Positions 23,662 to 34,308 of a stretch of 64,000 nt of DNA are shown here, piece by piece. Source of the stretch: Ulva prolifera (lineage: Eukaryota > Chlorophyta > Ulvophyceae > Ulvales > Ulvaceae); contig CM041203.1 in the NCBI GenBank assembly GCA_023078555.1, positions 1,321,481-1,385,480 of the forward strand, read 5' to 3'. A model generated the notes under the pieces. The model saw nothing but the letters and a program-made list of their open reading frames with translations, had not been told where the DNA came from and searched no databases. The translations under genes and the position numbers were made by a program. The stretch's first letter is position 1; every line of letters starts with the position of its first letter.

Positions 23662-23705
23662 TGGCCAGTGTGGGAAGCTGGCCTCGGGCTCGAACACGCA
23701 GCGCA

Positions 23706-23710
23706 TGTAA
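23706..23710 (+). terminator. TGTAA polyadenylation signal of DIS3
   Basis: TGTAA lies 45 nt after the DIS3 stop, the same distance as for RPB2. Confidence 0.45.
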
Positions 23711-24408
23711 CCACACGTGAACTGAAACTGGTCGGCGTATACGTAATATACTGCAAGTGGGAATTTGGGCGACGCCGAAGTGAGTCACGAGCCAGCCATG
23801 CATAGAACTGCGCTGCATGCACACTGCGCAGATCCGGACGGGTCCCTGCGTATCTGTCTGCTTGGGCCTGTTCTGCATTGCACTGGAGCCATGCATAAGC
23901 CAGTGCGACAAGAAGCTGGCTCCGCTCGCTGCAGGCAGGGCAGTGTCTCGTGCCAACTGGGACGCTGGTGCTAACGCTCACGGAAACAGAGTCGCGGTAG
24001 CGTGAGCCTTTGAGATACAAAACTGCCAGCCAAAGTGTGTGACCACCGACCTGGTCAACTACTACAAAGACGCGTCGTCCAGGACAGGTCACCGCCCATT
24101 AAATTCCGACCATGCGAGAGGGGCAGAAGATGGGGCAGCGGTCGAGCCCGCGCCTCTGGGGGTAGCTACAGGTGTCGACGTTTGATTGCTGTCAGCCCGG
24201 TGGGTAGTTAGTATGCTGGACGCATCGTGTAGGCCTGCGACGTTACACACTCAAAGGCCTCGCCTTGGAATGCTTAGCAAAGCCTCTACCGCCGGGTGCA
24301 ATGCTGATTATGTGCACAGCTTCCCGTGCCGGTGGTTGCGTCGTGCGTTTCCTCCGCAGCACACAGGCGTTGCATTGGTATATGTATGCGTGACTCATCA
24401 CGCCCATC
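23711..24408. other. Intergenic, DIS3 to CutA
   Basis: About 700 bp without a recognised gene or repeat. It must contain the CutA promoter. Nothing distinctive was seen. Confidence 0.45.
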
Positions 24409-25460
24409 ATGCTAGGGCTTCTTGTGACCTATGGACGACGCAGTCGCATCGGCAAGTCCCTTGCAGCTAGCGCATGGCCAGTGGCCCAAGCTCTGATTTG
24501 CTCAACAGCAGCACGTTGCGCTTGGCAACACGGTTCCGCCCCGCGCCAACTGTTGCACTGCAATCCGATACATCATGCCATTCCCTTGGCAACGGTGTCA
24601 AATGGGATGGCTGCTAGTGCTCCGGCAGGTACGGGTGCAGATGCAGTCGCGGTGTACGTCACGGTGCCTGATCTCAAGCTCGGTACGACAATCCTTGGTA
24701 CATTGAATGTGGTGCTTCATGCTGTTGGCGGTGGTAACGGTGCACAGCTGTTGATCCTCTCTTGCGGTATCGGCGGAGTTGATCGCAACTGGTTCACGGG
24801 TGCAGGGAAGGAAATTGCTCACCATATTGTGAAACAACGCCTGGCTGCTTGCTGTAATATCATTCCTGGGCTGACCAGCGTATACGAGTGGGAGGAGACT
24901 GTATGCGAAGACCAAGAGCTGCTGCTCATGATCAAAACGACACAGCAGCGTGTGGCAGAGCTGACTCTGGCTGTGCAGCAGCTCCATACGTATGAAGAGT
25001 GTGAAGTTATTGCAGTGCGTCTACGTAGCTTAAACAACCAGGACCTGGGGACAGCATCGTTCGATGCTCTGGCCTGTTTGTTGTGGCTTCTCGAGCATGC
25101 AACATTTCATTGGCACGACAGCGATCATGATCCACCCCGAATGCCTAAACCAGAGAAATGTCATCCCCTTCACTGTGCCAATGTATTGCTCATACCTGCC
25201 TGTTGGAACTTTGGCGGGAGTGGCACAGACGCGTTGCGAATCATCACAGAACCCACTTGCATCGCATCCGGCCACACTCTGCATGGCAGGTCTGCATGAC
25301 CTTCGCAACTCCAGGAGCACTGCATATCCTAGTCAATGGGCACTGTTGACACTCTTCAAATGCAATTCACGTGCAGGTCCCCATTGTTGGCGGTTCCGAT
25401 TCTTATATCCAATGGATTGGGTCTCAGGTTGACCCGGCCGTTAAACTAGCACGCCGCTGA
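24409..25460 (+). CDS. CUTA: CutA1 family divalent-ion tolerance protein
   Basis: A small trimeric ferredoxin-like-fold protein linked to copper or other metal tolerance; plant versions are plastid-targeted. Three exons in phase: 24409-24682, 24806-25014, 25377-25460, giving about 188 residues. The domain reads VAVYVTVPD, then GKEIAHHIVKQRLAACCNII, PGLTSVYEWEE, ELLLMIKTTQQ, YEECEVIAV and PIVGGSDSYIQWI, covering the whole family consensus. The 80-residue N-terminal extension is rich in Arg, Ala and Ser and lacks acidic residues, as expected of an organelle transit peptide. The first intron (123 nt) is a multiple of three with no stop, so an unspliced form would stay in frame but break the domain. 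A G/C-rich hairpin follows the stop (about 25457-25477). Confidence 0.9.
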
Positions 25461-26282
25461 GCCCCGAGTGGGGCTCACCTCAACGCACAGAGGTAGAGGT
25501 GGCACAAGGGTGACACAGGGAGGCTGGGCTGCGTGCTGAGTAGGGCAGCGCATGCCGTTCGGGTCCTCTACACGTCCTGTCCGTAGCAATGTATGATAGC
25601 GTTTGGCTTTCCTGTGTCTGCCGCGGGAACAGGGCCTGACCAACAGGCAAGGAGCCACTAGCTTCACAGCCACAATTTGTGTACTTACCGTCACATCTTG
25701 CAAACTATGTTCCTCGGAGTACAGTCTCGAATGAGTATGTCTATGGCAAGTGTGTTGCTGCAGCTTACACCAGCAAAGAGGTGGCCATCTACGGATGGTG
25801 CTATGTGAAGAATGGACGAGGTAGACCATGTAATTATGTGTCCTCTGCAAATGCGCACATGACCATGCTCATTCGAATTACCTAGCCCAAGGTTTAAGTG
25901 TGGGCGCCATCCTTGTGTCATGATACAGTCTCCTGAGTGATTTGCAGGACACGAGCATGCTCAAGAGTGCGTTGCTACTGTAGCTGCCTCTTACACACAT
26001 GTTCATGCCTTTCTACACTACTCTCTACAAGTTCACTCTCATGTGGAGCCACTCGTCAGACTAGAGTCCATCCAGAGGCACCTGTGACATGGTGCCTGGG
26101 CCTGTCTACATGTCAAAATAACAAACGGGTACATGTGCAGTGAAGTCGATGACGTTAGTAGCCATATTCCCATGAGAAGAGATGGAAACTCTCAGTAAAG
26201 CAACCCACAATGCTCGCTGTCCTGTGTGCAGTGCTCGTCGAGACAGGAGTCCTCTTTGTATCCCATATCAAGTCCAGTCAGG
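25461..26282. other. Intergenic, CutA to transporter (convergent)
   Basis: About 820 bp between two convergent genes, so both 3' ends should lie here. Nothing else was recognised apart from the small hairpin just after the CutA stop. Confidence 0.45.
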
Positions 26283-27682
26283 CTAGGGCTCTGCCTTTTG
26301 AAGCAGCACGCTCTGATCGATGTCCGAGAACGGTGACCGTGGAGACATCGGCGTCGGGGCGTTGCTCGTCATGACCTGCACAAAGCCGCTGTGCACGGTA
26401 GAGTACAGCACCACCACGGTACCCAGAACTGCCCAGGCGTTCGGAATCTCCCGGAACAAGAAGATCCCAACGAGCTCACTCCAGATGATCGCGGTGTACG
26501 TCATGCCCATGCCGAGGGAAGCCTCCACGCACTCCAGGCTCATGGTCATGAAGAACTGCACTCCAAAGCCAGACGCCCCTGCAATTGACATGTTGTGATT
26601 GACAGTTCCGCCCATGCAGGCCGGTACGTGGTCCCGCTCATTCGGGTATGTCAATGTCCTCTTCTGGATACGGCTCAGTAAACTCAGATTTGCTTGACTT
26701 TACTTTCTATGTGCGCCCAGCACTGCCTTCACAACTGGGATACTCACACGTGCAGGTGCAGAGACTGCATCTGTCGGGGTGATTCGGGGCGCACCGCAGC
26801 CCAGCAGCAGCAGCGCCTGTTCAGTGCTCGGTCGAGTCCATTGGCGCCCATCGATCACCATCGCCAAGCCTGACACGACGATGCAGTACGTGGCAAGGTA
26901 CAGCATCTTCACTTCTGTGGGCTCCTCTTTCAGGGCTCTGATCAGCATCTGCGAAGAAGCTCAAAGCCTTCTGGTAACGAGGGCAGGTCACCGTGCGTGT
27001 GCGGAGCTGCACTCTCCACCGCATGCAAACTGAGGCGTGGGCTGACATGCACGCGTGTGGGATCGAACCTTTGCAGCCGCTGAGATGCAGGCATGCATCA
27101 GTCCGAACATCACTCCCACGTAGCTCAGGCGGGCGTGCCCAAAGAGGAAAGACGGCTGGCAGATGAGCAAGACGCCAGTGGTTGCCAGGAGAACCGGCAG
27201 CCACTGGTTCCCTGTCTCCTCCCCTAGTACGTATGGTGAAGCTACCAGGATGATGACCGGGGATAGAAATGTAAAGACGATCGCATCTGCGACGGGGAGA
27301 TACCTCACGGCAAAGAACAGGCTCATCACGGAGCACATCCCCAGGACACCACGCGCATTCAGCATGACCAGCCTGCACCATCATTGAGCATGTAACGGAG
27401 GACAGAGCAACATGATGGCAGTGAGTGAAACCTGGCATGGGTGGTGCCAGGCAATCCCGCAAACAGCACATGCTGTGGCGCCTACCTGTTGCCCCAGGGC
27501 TTGGTGCGGGAACGAGCCAGCTGGAACAAGCACGACGTCGAAACTATCACGGATCTTGCAAAGACAATCTCCCACGTGGACATGCCGGCTTTCCCGGCAA
27601 GTTTCACGAACATGCCCATCATCGCCAAGTTGAAGGCACTGATAGCCATATACAGCAGCCCCAAGTTTTGCACAGACCCCAT
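26283..27682 (-). CDS. EamA/DMT-superfamily membrane transporter (SLC35G-like)
   Basis: A multi-spanning membrane carrier of the drug/metabolite transporter superfamily; the substrate cannot be inferred. Exons in phase: 27486-27682, 27069-27372, 26795-26948, 26283-26578, about 316 residues from the ATG at 27682. Two EamA halves are visible. The first has NLAMMGMFVKLAGKAGMST, VFARSVIV, RYLPVADAIVFTFLSPVIIL and LLATTGVLLICQPSFLFG. The second has YVGVMFGLMHACISAAAK, MLYLATYCIVVSGLAMVI, SLGMGMTYTAIIWSELVGIF and AWAVLGTVVVLYST, the usual helix pattern. The frame stays open upstream to an ATG at 27946, which would add 88 mostly polar residues, so the start is uncertain. Donors include GTTCGA and GTAGGC. 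GC content is lower than in the RNA-metabolism genes. Confidence 0.85.
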
Positions 27683-28468
27683 GATATCCAGTAATACCCC
27701 TCCGTGACCGGGCTGAATGAGTAGGTCCCGGCTTGTGACATCAAAGTCGCTGCGTGGCTGTAGGTGAGGTGAGCACGCCTGGCACTCACTGACCTGTTCA
27801 GCGTGTCCCACGGAACACTGTACATGGCTCGGCACCGCAAACACGCGCATGTCCTCTACAGCCTCGATTGGACATGGTGAGCCCACATGTATGGGTTCCG
27901 TGTCCATCGTTGCTGCCGCGACCCAAACGCGGAGTGCAGCTGCCACTGGAGCACGTCACAGGCCTGCTGAGCGTGGGATGACTGGGAAACACAATTGCAC
28001 AAAAGCGCTCGTGATGGGAAGCTTGTCGGCCTTTATAACTCTCTGCGCTATATCTCTTGGGTGTGAGTGATGAACGGGCTGATGAAGCAATGCAAAATTG
28101 TAGCGTTCAGCCGATGTGGTGCGAATTCAGAATGCTCGGCACCTGTGAAGTGTACACTGCAACATAAAGGTTCCACAATGAAGCTCACTAGATCAAGCTG
28201 GCATTTCAGTACCTGCCGCCTACGTTGTTGTGCATATGGATATACACGCCTGACGAGCACTGGCTGGACGTCTCAAAGCGCTCGTAGCCACAGCGTCGAA
28301 AGAGTAGCTGGCGGGCAGGTCGCGTGTAGCCATCTATCTCAAAGACAGCCGCCTCCACAAGCATGCACGGTCGTGGACTCGGGCAAACGTGGTCACAGCT
28401 TCGAGCTCCCATCATTTCCACAGATGCAAATTCTGGTCATTGCCTGTGCAACCTTGTGTGAGCTGCAT

Positions 28469-28526
28469 GCAGCCTAGCTTCGATGCTATCTCGAGATATA
28501 TTGCTGCAGCCTAGCTTCGATGCTAT
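28469..28526. repeat. 21-bp direct repeat
   Basis: GCAGCCTAGCTTCGATGCTAT occurs at 28469-28489 and again at 28506-28526 (the 20 bases from the second position shown exactly shared). A degraded third copy, TAGCTTCAATGCTATA, follows at 28528-28543. The block contains several TATA-like strings but no downstream gene. Confidence 0.75.
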
Positions 28527-28626
28527 ATAGCTTCAATGCTATATATGCACTGCACCCCTGGAGCTGCAGGCACTCCAGGTCCGGAGGTCTGCGGAGTGTG
28601 CTGCAGCACACATCTAAAAGATTATT

Positions 28627-28710
28627 TACAAAAGAGTGAACGGGAGAAAACAAACACTGAAACCGAATCTCATCGGAACCAACTTCAACGTTAACACACA
28701 CTCGGCGGCT
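28627..28710. repeat. Dispersed repeat family B, copy 1
   Basis: The core AGAGTGAACGGGAGAARAC, followed by CCGAATC, CATC and a CACACAC-rich end, is shared with 53843-53925, 25 kb away in the same orientation. Read on the minus strand both give IRF.CL.SPVHS-like peptides, but neither is part of a long open frame. The family is unrecognised. Confidence 0.6.
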
Positions 28711-28778
28711 CCAGCGCTGCAGACGGCCATACGCCATGGCAGCGCCAGGACACCCGAGGTCCACTCCCCTGATCCCCG

Positions 28779-28806
28779 GGGTATACTATAGGCCTGTAGT
28801 ATACCC
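28779..28806. repeat. Short palindrome
   Basis: GGGTATACTA (28779-28788) and TAGTATACCC (28797-28806) are perfect inverted arms around an 8-base centre. Confidence 0.6.
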
Positions 28807-29234
28807 AGCAAGCAACTGCCTCAAATGCAGCCAACATGCCAAGAACACCTCAATTGGCTCGCTGCAGCCTGAGACTGCAGATGTAGAGAGCCAGCTGGTG
28901 TGGCTTGGGTGCACATGTGCATGCACCTGCATCGCGCCCTCGTGTGCACATCCCGATGCCTGCTGTGCACACGTTACAACGACAGGCACAGCGCTAGGCG
29001 GGCAGCATTGCGAACGCAACGAGCGCAAGGTCACAACCACCAACCTGGTCAAACACACCCACGCCACAGCCGTACCCAGCGCACGCAACAAGCTACAGAG
29101 CCTGCTGTATGTACATATGTACGCCACACGTGTGGCGTTCCACGAGCTAGATCTGTCGACATCGACGGGGAGCTGTCCGCCATTCTGCACCGATGCCGAG
29201 CCCTTGCGGTGCGGCTGCATGTAAAGATAGCTAT

Positions 29235-29335
29235 CACGATTAAAGGATTTACTAGTAAAGCAAATCTGAATTTCCTGAGCCGTATCCTATTGGACATTGA
29301 CAACTCCGAGTCAGCGGGACCACGTATGCCGAACC
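29235..29335 (+). repeat. Dispersed repeat family A, copy 2
   Basis: This copy carries TTTCCTGAGCCGTATCC, then GGACATTGACAACTCCGAGT and GGGACCAC. It is nearly identical over about 75 bp to copy 3 at 29670-29755, and similar to copy 1 at 9985-10070. Confidence 0.7.
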
Positions 29336-29669
29336 GGCATGTGGGGACAACCAAGTCGCTGTGGTATGTATATATGTACGCCGGCGATGCAACGGACTGC
29401 CCCAGGCCGTACGCGTGGACGTCTCCCTCTGAAGGAGCTCAGCCAGGCTGTTCAGATCGCCACCTCATAGATCTGCTGTGTACTGTCAAGTATAGCAAAC
29501 CTGCATTTACTTGCCCGTCTGCCGAAGAGGAAAATTTCCTCAGGAAATTGATCATTACGGGGACCACATGCCGAAGGGAAGGAGCACCCGTGGGTGCTGA
29601 GGGTGGGCTTCTGCCGGGCGCCTGGTCACTGGCGTGTGCTGCAGACAGGCGCATGCGGCTCACTGGTGT

Positions 29670-29755
29670 AAGGTAAAGTAAAGTAAATCTAAATTTACTG
29701 AGCCGTATCCTATTGGACATTGACAACTCCGAGTTAACGGGACCACATATGCCGG
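29670..29755 (+). repeat. Dispersed repeat family A, copy 3
   Basis: This copy starts in a GTAAAGTAAAGTAAATC stretch, shares GAGCCGTATCCTATTGGACA with copy 2, and ends ACGGGACCACATATGCCG. It lies 435 bp after copy 2 in the same orientation. Confidence 0.7.
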
Positions 29756-30360
29756 TGTTGGCCTCACAATCTGAGCAGCAGATGGGCACCCACTCACTGG
29801 CGGGCACACCGCTCAGCCTCTGGGCGACTGCTGCTTCTGCCCGTGCTGGCTTAGTGGCCATGGTGTGTGTCAGACGTGTGCCGGTGCCAAGTTGTGCACA
29901 GCAGCTGTATGGGTTTGGCGGCCATGCATGATCGCATGCGAAGATGCTTGCGATTACGCTTGCAATTATCTCATAGAGATACACTTGCAGCTGGAATGAA
30001 ATGTGTAGGTGGGTGCCGCAGGGGCACCGCGTGTGCACCTTTTCGAGGTATGGCCATCTGTTTTGCCTCGTGCATGTAATGCATGGCTGCGATGCCAGCC
30101 CCCCTGGGCTGTTGTGCAACACATCAGCATGCCAGGTCATCATGCCATGGTCGTTTTGCTCGCGTGTTGGAAGCATCGCGGCACAGCGTCAGAGTCACTG
30201 CAACACACTAAGGCGAAACTCCTGCAGTTGTTGATGCGTGCGCCTGCGAAGAGCTCCGGCAGATACATGTTGCCCCTGGAGCCGTTGCACACTCCAGCGC
30301 ATGACGAGACTGCAACACTGTCGATCACCTGATGAAGCTAGGCTAACATTTTCATAAGTG

Positions 30361-32160
30361 ATGACAGCGGTTCGAAAGCGCGTTCACAGCATGTCGGAGG
30401 TGTTGCTGGAGCTAATTGCGATAGGCAAGGAAGGAGAGGACAGCATAGCTGTGATTACACTGAACCGCCCTTCGGCCAAAAATGCCATCAATAGAAGCCT
30501 AGGATATAGACTGGCAGAGACGCTTGCAGATGTGAGGGAAAGGAAGTATGTCAGGTGATTCGCCATGTCTTGCGACAGCCCGACACTCGTACCCGGGTCA
30601 GCAGCAGCCTTGGCATCCATCAAAGCGAAGCGTGCTTTCAATTTTCAGTTGAATCAGAATTGGCATGATTCGCTTGAGCCATTGCCATCTTTCCCTGAAG
30701 GTTCCCGACATCGTGCCTGCAGGGCTGTGGTGCTAATCGGTGCAGGCGGCACTTTCTGCGCAGGCGTCGACCTGCGGGACCCATTGTTCGCAGACGCGTC
30801 TTTGATGACAGAGGAAGCTTTCAACGGTCCCAAGAACTACTTCTGGCAGCTGCGCCAGGTGAAGGTGCCACTCATTGCAGCTGTTGCAGGAGCATGTATC
30901 ACTGGTGGCATGGAGCTGGCGCTCAACTGCGACATCATCATCGCATCCGACACAGCATTCTTCCAGGACACCCATACACGCTACGGCATTGTCCCAGGGG
31001 CCGGGATGACCTCCATCCTCCCCAAGTCCATCGGTCTGCATGCAGCCAAGTGGATGAGTTTGACCGGGACTCGCATCCCAGCTCAGCGTGCCCATGAGCT
31101 GGGCTTGGTCGCAAAGGTGTGAGATCCATACTCTCACCTGTGCCGAAGCATCACCATGCTGTGAACCGGCCGAAAGACCTGCTGCAATCGGCCCAGTGTC
31201 TGGAGCACCTGGGATGCAGAAACCTGCCTTGGGCATTTGCCAGAGGCTCGTGCAGTGCATGACTGTTTTCCAGGGCTCGCGCAGGCCTGTAAATCCTGCC
31301 TGCCACCACTACCAGCACAGCACAGTCCTCTCGCACATCTTCCACAATGCGCTTCTGGAGTCCGCCGCCGGGGGATGATACACCACTCGTGTCAGCAAGC
31401 AGCAGCAGGCCCTGCGGCGAGATGCCCAACGGCCGTTTCTGGCATTCACTCACCTGCATGGCACATATACGTGCCTTGCTATCACCGCTGCCGCCCGCGC
31501 CATTCGCCATCTGGTCGCGTGAGTGGCTGCTCTGCAATCAACTTCATCTAGAATGATGATTTTATACGCATGAAGCCACCACGTGTCATTCTGGCAGCAG
31601 CCTCGCCAGCCAATCCCCCGGTGCATGTGATGGCCACAGCCTGATGCTGGTCTCAGCAGGCTGCACTTTGATTGCAATTGCCGGTACACAATCATACGCT
31701 CAACAGCCCCACCGCCACCCCCAACTCCCCGACAATAGCTATGCAACATCCAGCGTGCGCGGTGTCCGGCTGCCATGACTGCGTCCACGCTGGCCCCCAG
31801 CCTAACACCTGAAACTGTGCAGCACCGCGTCCCCCCCCTTCCTACTCCTCCCCCCCGGACAGGCAATCTGTCAACGGTGCCTCCAGAGGACCTGTCTCGT
31901 GTGTGCAGGTTGTGGCCGGCGGCTCGGACGCACAGCTCAGGGCGGAGGCCGTCGCGGCCGCCGAGAGGGTGTGCGCGTGCAACCCGCAGATGACGCGGCA
32001 GGTGCGCGGGATGATCCACGACGGCTTCGGGGCCGACGCAGACACCGCGCTCTCGCGGGAGGGGGCGGTCGCGATCGCGGCCTACGAGGCCATGGCCCGC
32101 AACCCCGCCACCACCCGATCCACCCTCGCCGCAAAGTTCAGCCAGGCCTCCAAGCTGTAG
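30361..32160 (+). CDS. Enoyl-CoA hydratase/isomerase family protein
   Basis: A crotonase-fold enzyme acting on acyl-CoA. Three exons in phase: 30361-30554, 30723-31116, 31909-32160, about 279 residues. Motifs: AVITLNRPSAKNAIN, AVVLIGAGGTFCAGVDL (oxyanion hole), AACITGGMELALNCD-like segment with the first catalytic Glu, then FFQDTHTRYGIVPGAGM, MSLTGTRIPAQRAHELGL, and a terminal ARNPATTRSTLAAKF segment. The second catalytic Glu of classical hydratases (Glu164 in the rat enzyme) aligns with His. The DTH.R.G.VPG pattern is instead that of the bacterial EchA4/EchA17-like branch, so the exact reaction is uncertain. A second ATG ten codons downstream (30391) is an alternative start. The second intron is 792 bp and I found no missing exon in it, since the protein aligns without a gap. 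Confidence 0.88.
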
Positions 32161-34276
32161 GCGTTCATTCGCAGAGGCTCTACCGGCCTCCGAGCTCTAG
32201 TGCTGCTGATGTGTGCGGACGGGCCGGAATAGGGTGCGCCGGGGTCCAGCCGGGGCCGCGTCGCCTAACCCTGATACGAATCGGCGTGGTCGGCCTAGCT
32301 GTGAGCGTTGTCCGGCCGGGGCCGCAGAGCCTGATCTTGGGGCAGATGGGCGCGGTCGGCCCTACTGAGGGGAGCAGGCTCGATGCAGAGCCGGCAGCAG
32401 CTCGCACGGGGCGCAGATGCATGGGGCCACCGGAGGAGCTGCGTGATGCCATTGAACTGTGGGTGATGCAGCATAGCAGACACCGTAGTCGTGTATACGT
32501 GGTTCGTATATGTGGTTTGCGCCACATGAACCGCCGCACTGGTGTCGACCACTCCTGGTGGCTCACTTGTGCACTTATTGCGTTTTTCGATTTCAGGTGT
32601 TACTTGCAGGACGTTCTGGGACTGTGAGCTTGGCTGGGAAACATGGCCGTATGCATGCGTGGTGCATGTTGAGTAGCATGTTGAGTAGTGAAGGCACAGT
32701 CGGCTGCAGACTTTCTGTTGCCGGCCTGTCACTTGACACAGGCCCTGTGTAAGCTGCAGCTTCTCTTGCCACCTGCAAGCAAACGAAACTGTCCTGTTTG
32801 TGCCTCAACCTGGGCACTGCATTGCGGAACACCAGAGCACCCCAGTGCAGGCCTGCTGGAAACAACAAGGCAGCCACAGGACCGTGCACCTGATGGCCAC
32901 ATGAGTTTCATTCACAGAAGGAAAGCTGTGGTGCTATAGCTTGTCTGTGCTCTGGGTTGTGTCACAAGGACAAAGCTCAAGGATATGCAGCAAAGCTGGT
33001 AGCGCAAGGGCATGGGAATTGCACATCTGGCATAGGGACTGCGCTGAGTGAGCAGAGATTCAGTATGTTGCAGTTCCGGCAGCTGCGGCGCTGGCATGGA
33101 CCAGGCCCAGATCCAGAGCCCCAGCATTGCCATGTGGTTCAGAGGATGCGAAGTATTGAGGCCACCAATTGTGTAGAGGGCACCTGGCCTGGTGCCCCGG
33201 TGTGTGTTCCCCTGCTGCATCAAAAGTCGTTGTGCAACCACAGCTGCACCATCGTGGAGTGTGACCTTGGACCCGTGTGTATCGACCAATGTGTTCGATG
33301 GAGCACCTGCCAGGCAGCGTTGACAGCTGCACCGATAACATTTGTTAGCCGACCGGCAACATGCTACATGACTATGTTCAGCACACGGGCGGATGTGGAC
33401 CTTTCGTACGCACACATGCCCCAAGGACTGCTGTGCAGTCGAGGTGCAAATGGAAGCTCTCCCAATACTGGCGCTACAGTGTGGCTTGTGCCCCTCAAAT
33501 TGAGCAGGACAGTTCAGCAGAGTTGTCGAGCGAGAGAGCCGGCGCAAGATGCCCTGCTGTAGCACGCCTGTCTGGACGGTCAAGGCCCAGTGATGAACTT
33601 AACTGCGTTAACGTGCTATGTATGGGGTGGTTCATGCTGACTGGTGCGGGTTCATCTCTTCGACAGACTGCAGGACGTGTCCACAGCTTGTACTCCGCAG
33701 CGGAAGATCCGCCACTGCAGTGCACTGCTGCTGGAGCATCGCATTGACGCATGGATATACACCTGCGTCGAGACTCTTTCTTACGCTGTGCTGAACCCGT
33801 TCGCGCGAACGGAAGAGCGCTCTGCTGTCACTAATCGTACCGTGCCCACAGCAGCGTTCACACCTCCGGCAATCGATCGATCCGGCATTGGCATGCCCAA
33901 AACACCCCGCGGCAGTGCCATGCCCAAAACAACGTGCTGTCTGCATCGTTGTCTGAAGTTACAATTACATCTCTGATGTTGCGTGGGAGCCAGACGTCTG
34001 TTACCCCGGCGATCAACTCGATAGGCCAAGATGTCTATTCACCCATGAACATGCAGCCACTGTGTTTGCGGCTGACTGGTCTCTTACTGCGTCCACCAAC
34101 CAGTATTAGTGGACGCAGTAACTTGTGAGTCATGTCGCGAGCCGTCTCAACTGGAGGCATTAAACCGCACCAACCAAGGCACGTGGGCCGTCATCGCCAC
34201 GTCCCCCGCAATGCATGGATTCGGCACAGCAGGGCAGTCACCACCACCACCGTATCAACACGGCCAGTTCACTGGT
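32161..34276. other. Intergenic, hydratase gene to LINE
   Basis: About 2.1 kb without a recognised gene. One perfect 13-bp inverted repeat (34084-34121) lies near its right end. No tRNA-like structure or known repeat was seen. Confidence 0.45.
34084..34121. repeat. 13-bp perfect inverted repeat
   Basis: Arms TTACTGCGTCCAC (34084-34096) and GTGGACGCAGTAA (34109-34121) flank a 12-base loop, about 155 bp left of the LINE target-site duplication. Confidence 0.7.
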
Positions 34277-34308
34277 ACACACATCACGTAGTCAAGTGTC
34301 GGCGGAGT
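34277..34308 (+). repeat. 5' target-site duplication of the LINE
   Basis: A 32-bp sequence beginning ACACACATCACGTAGTC and ending GGCGGAGT is repeated exactly at 39059-39090, on the other side of the element. It marks the 5' integration border. Confidence 0.88.

Larger units (their letters stand above)
27947..30360. other. Repeat-rich intergenic region
   Basis: No gene recognised between the transporter and the hydratase gene, which point away from each other. The stretch contains a 21-bp direct repeat (28469-28526), repeat family B (28627-28710), a small palindrome (28779-28806) and two copies of repeat family A (29235-29335, 29670-29755). A more diverged family-A fragment may sit at about 29520-29575. 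Confidence 0.5.

Noticed and set aside
34215..34308. The ATG at 34215 as the retrotransposon start codon
   Set aside because: It lies outside the element, in host DNA before the target-site duplication.
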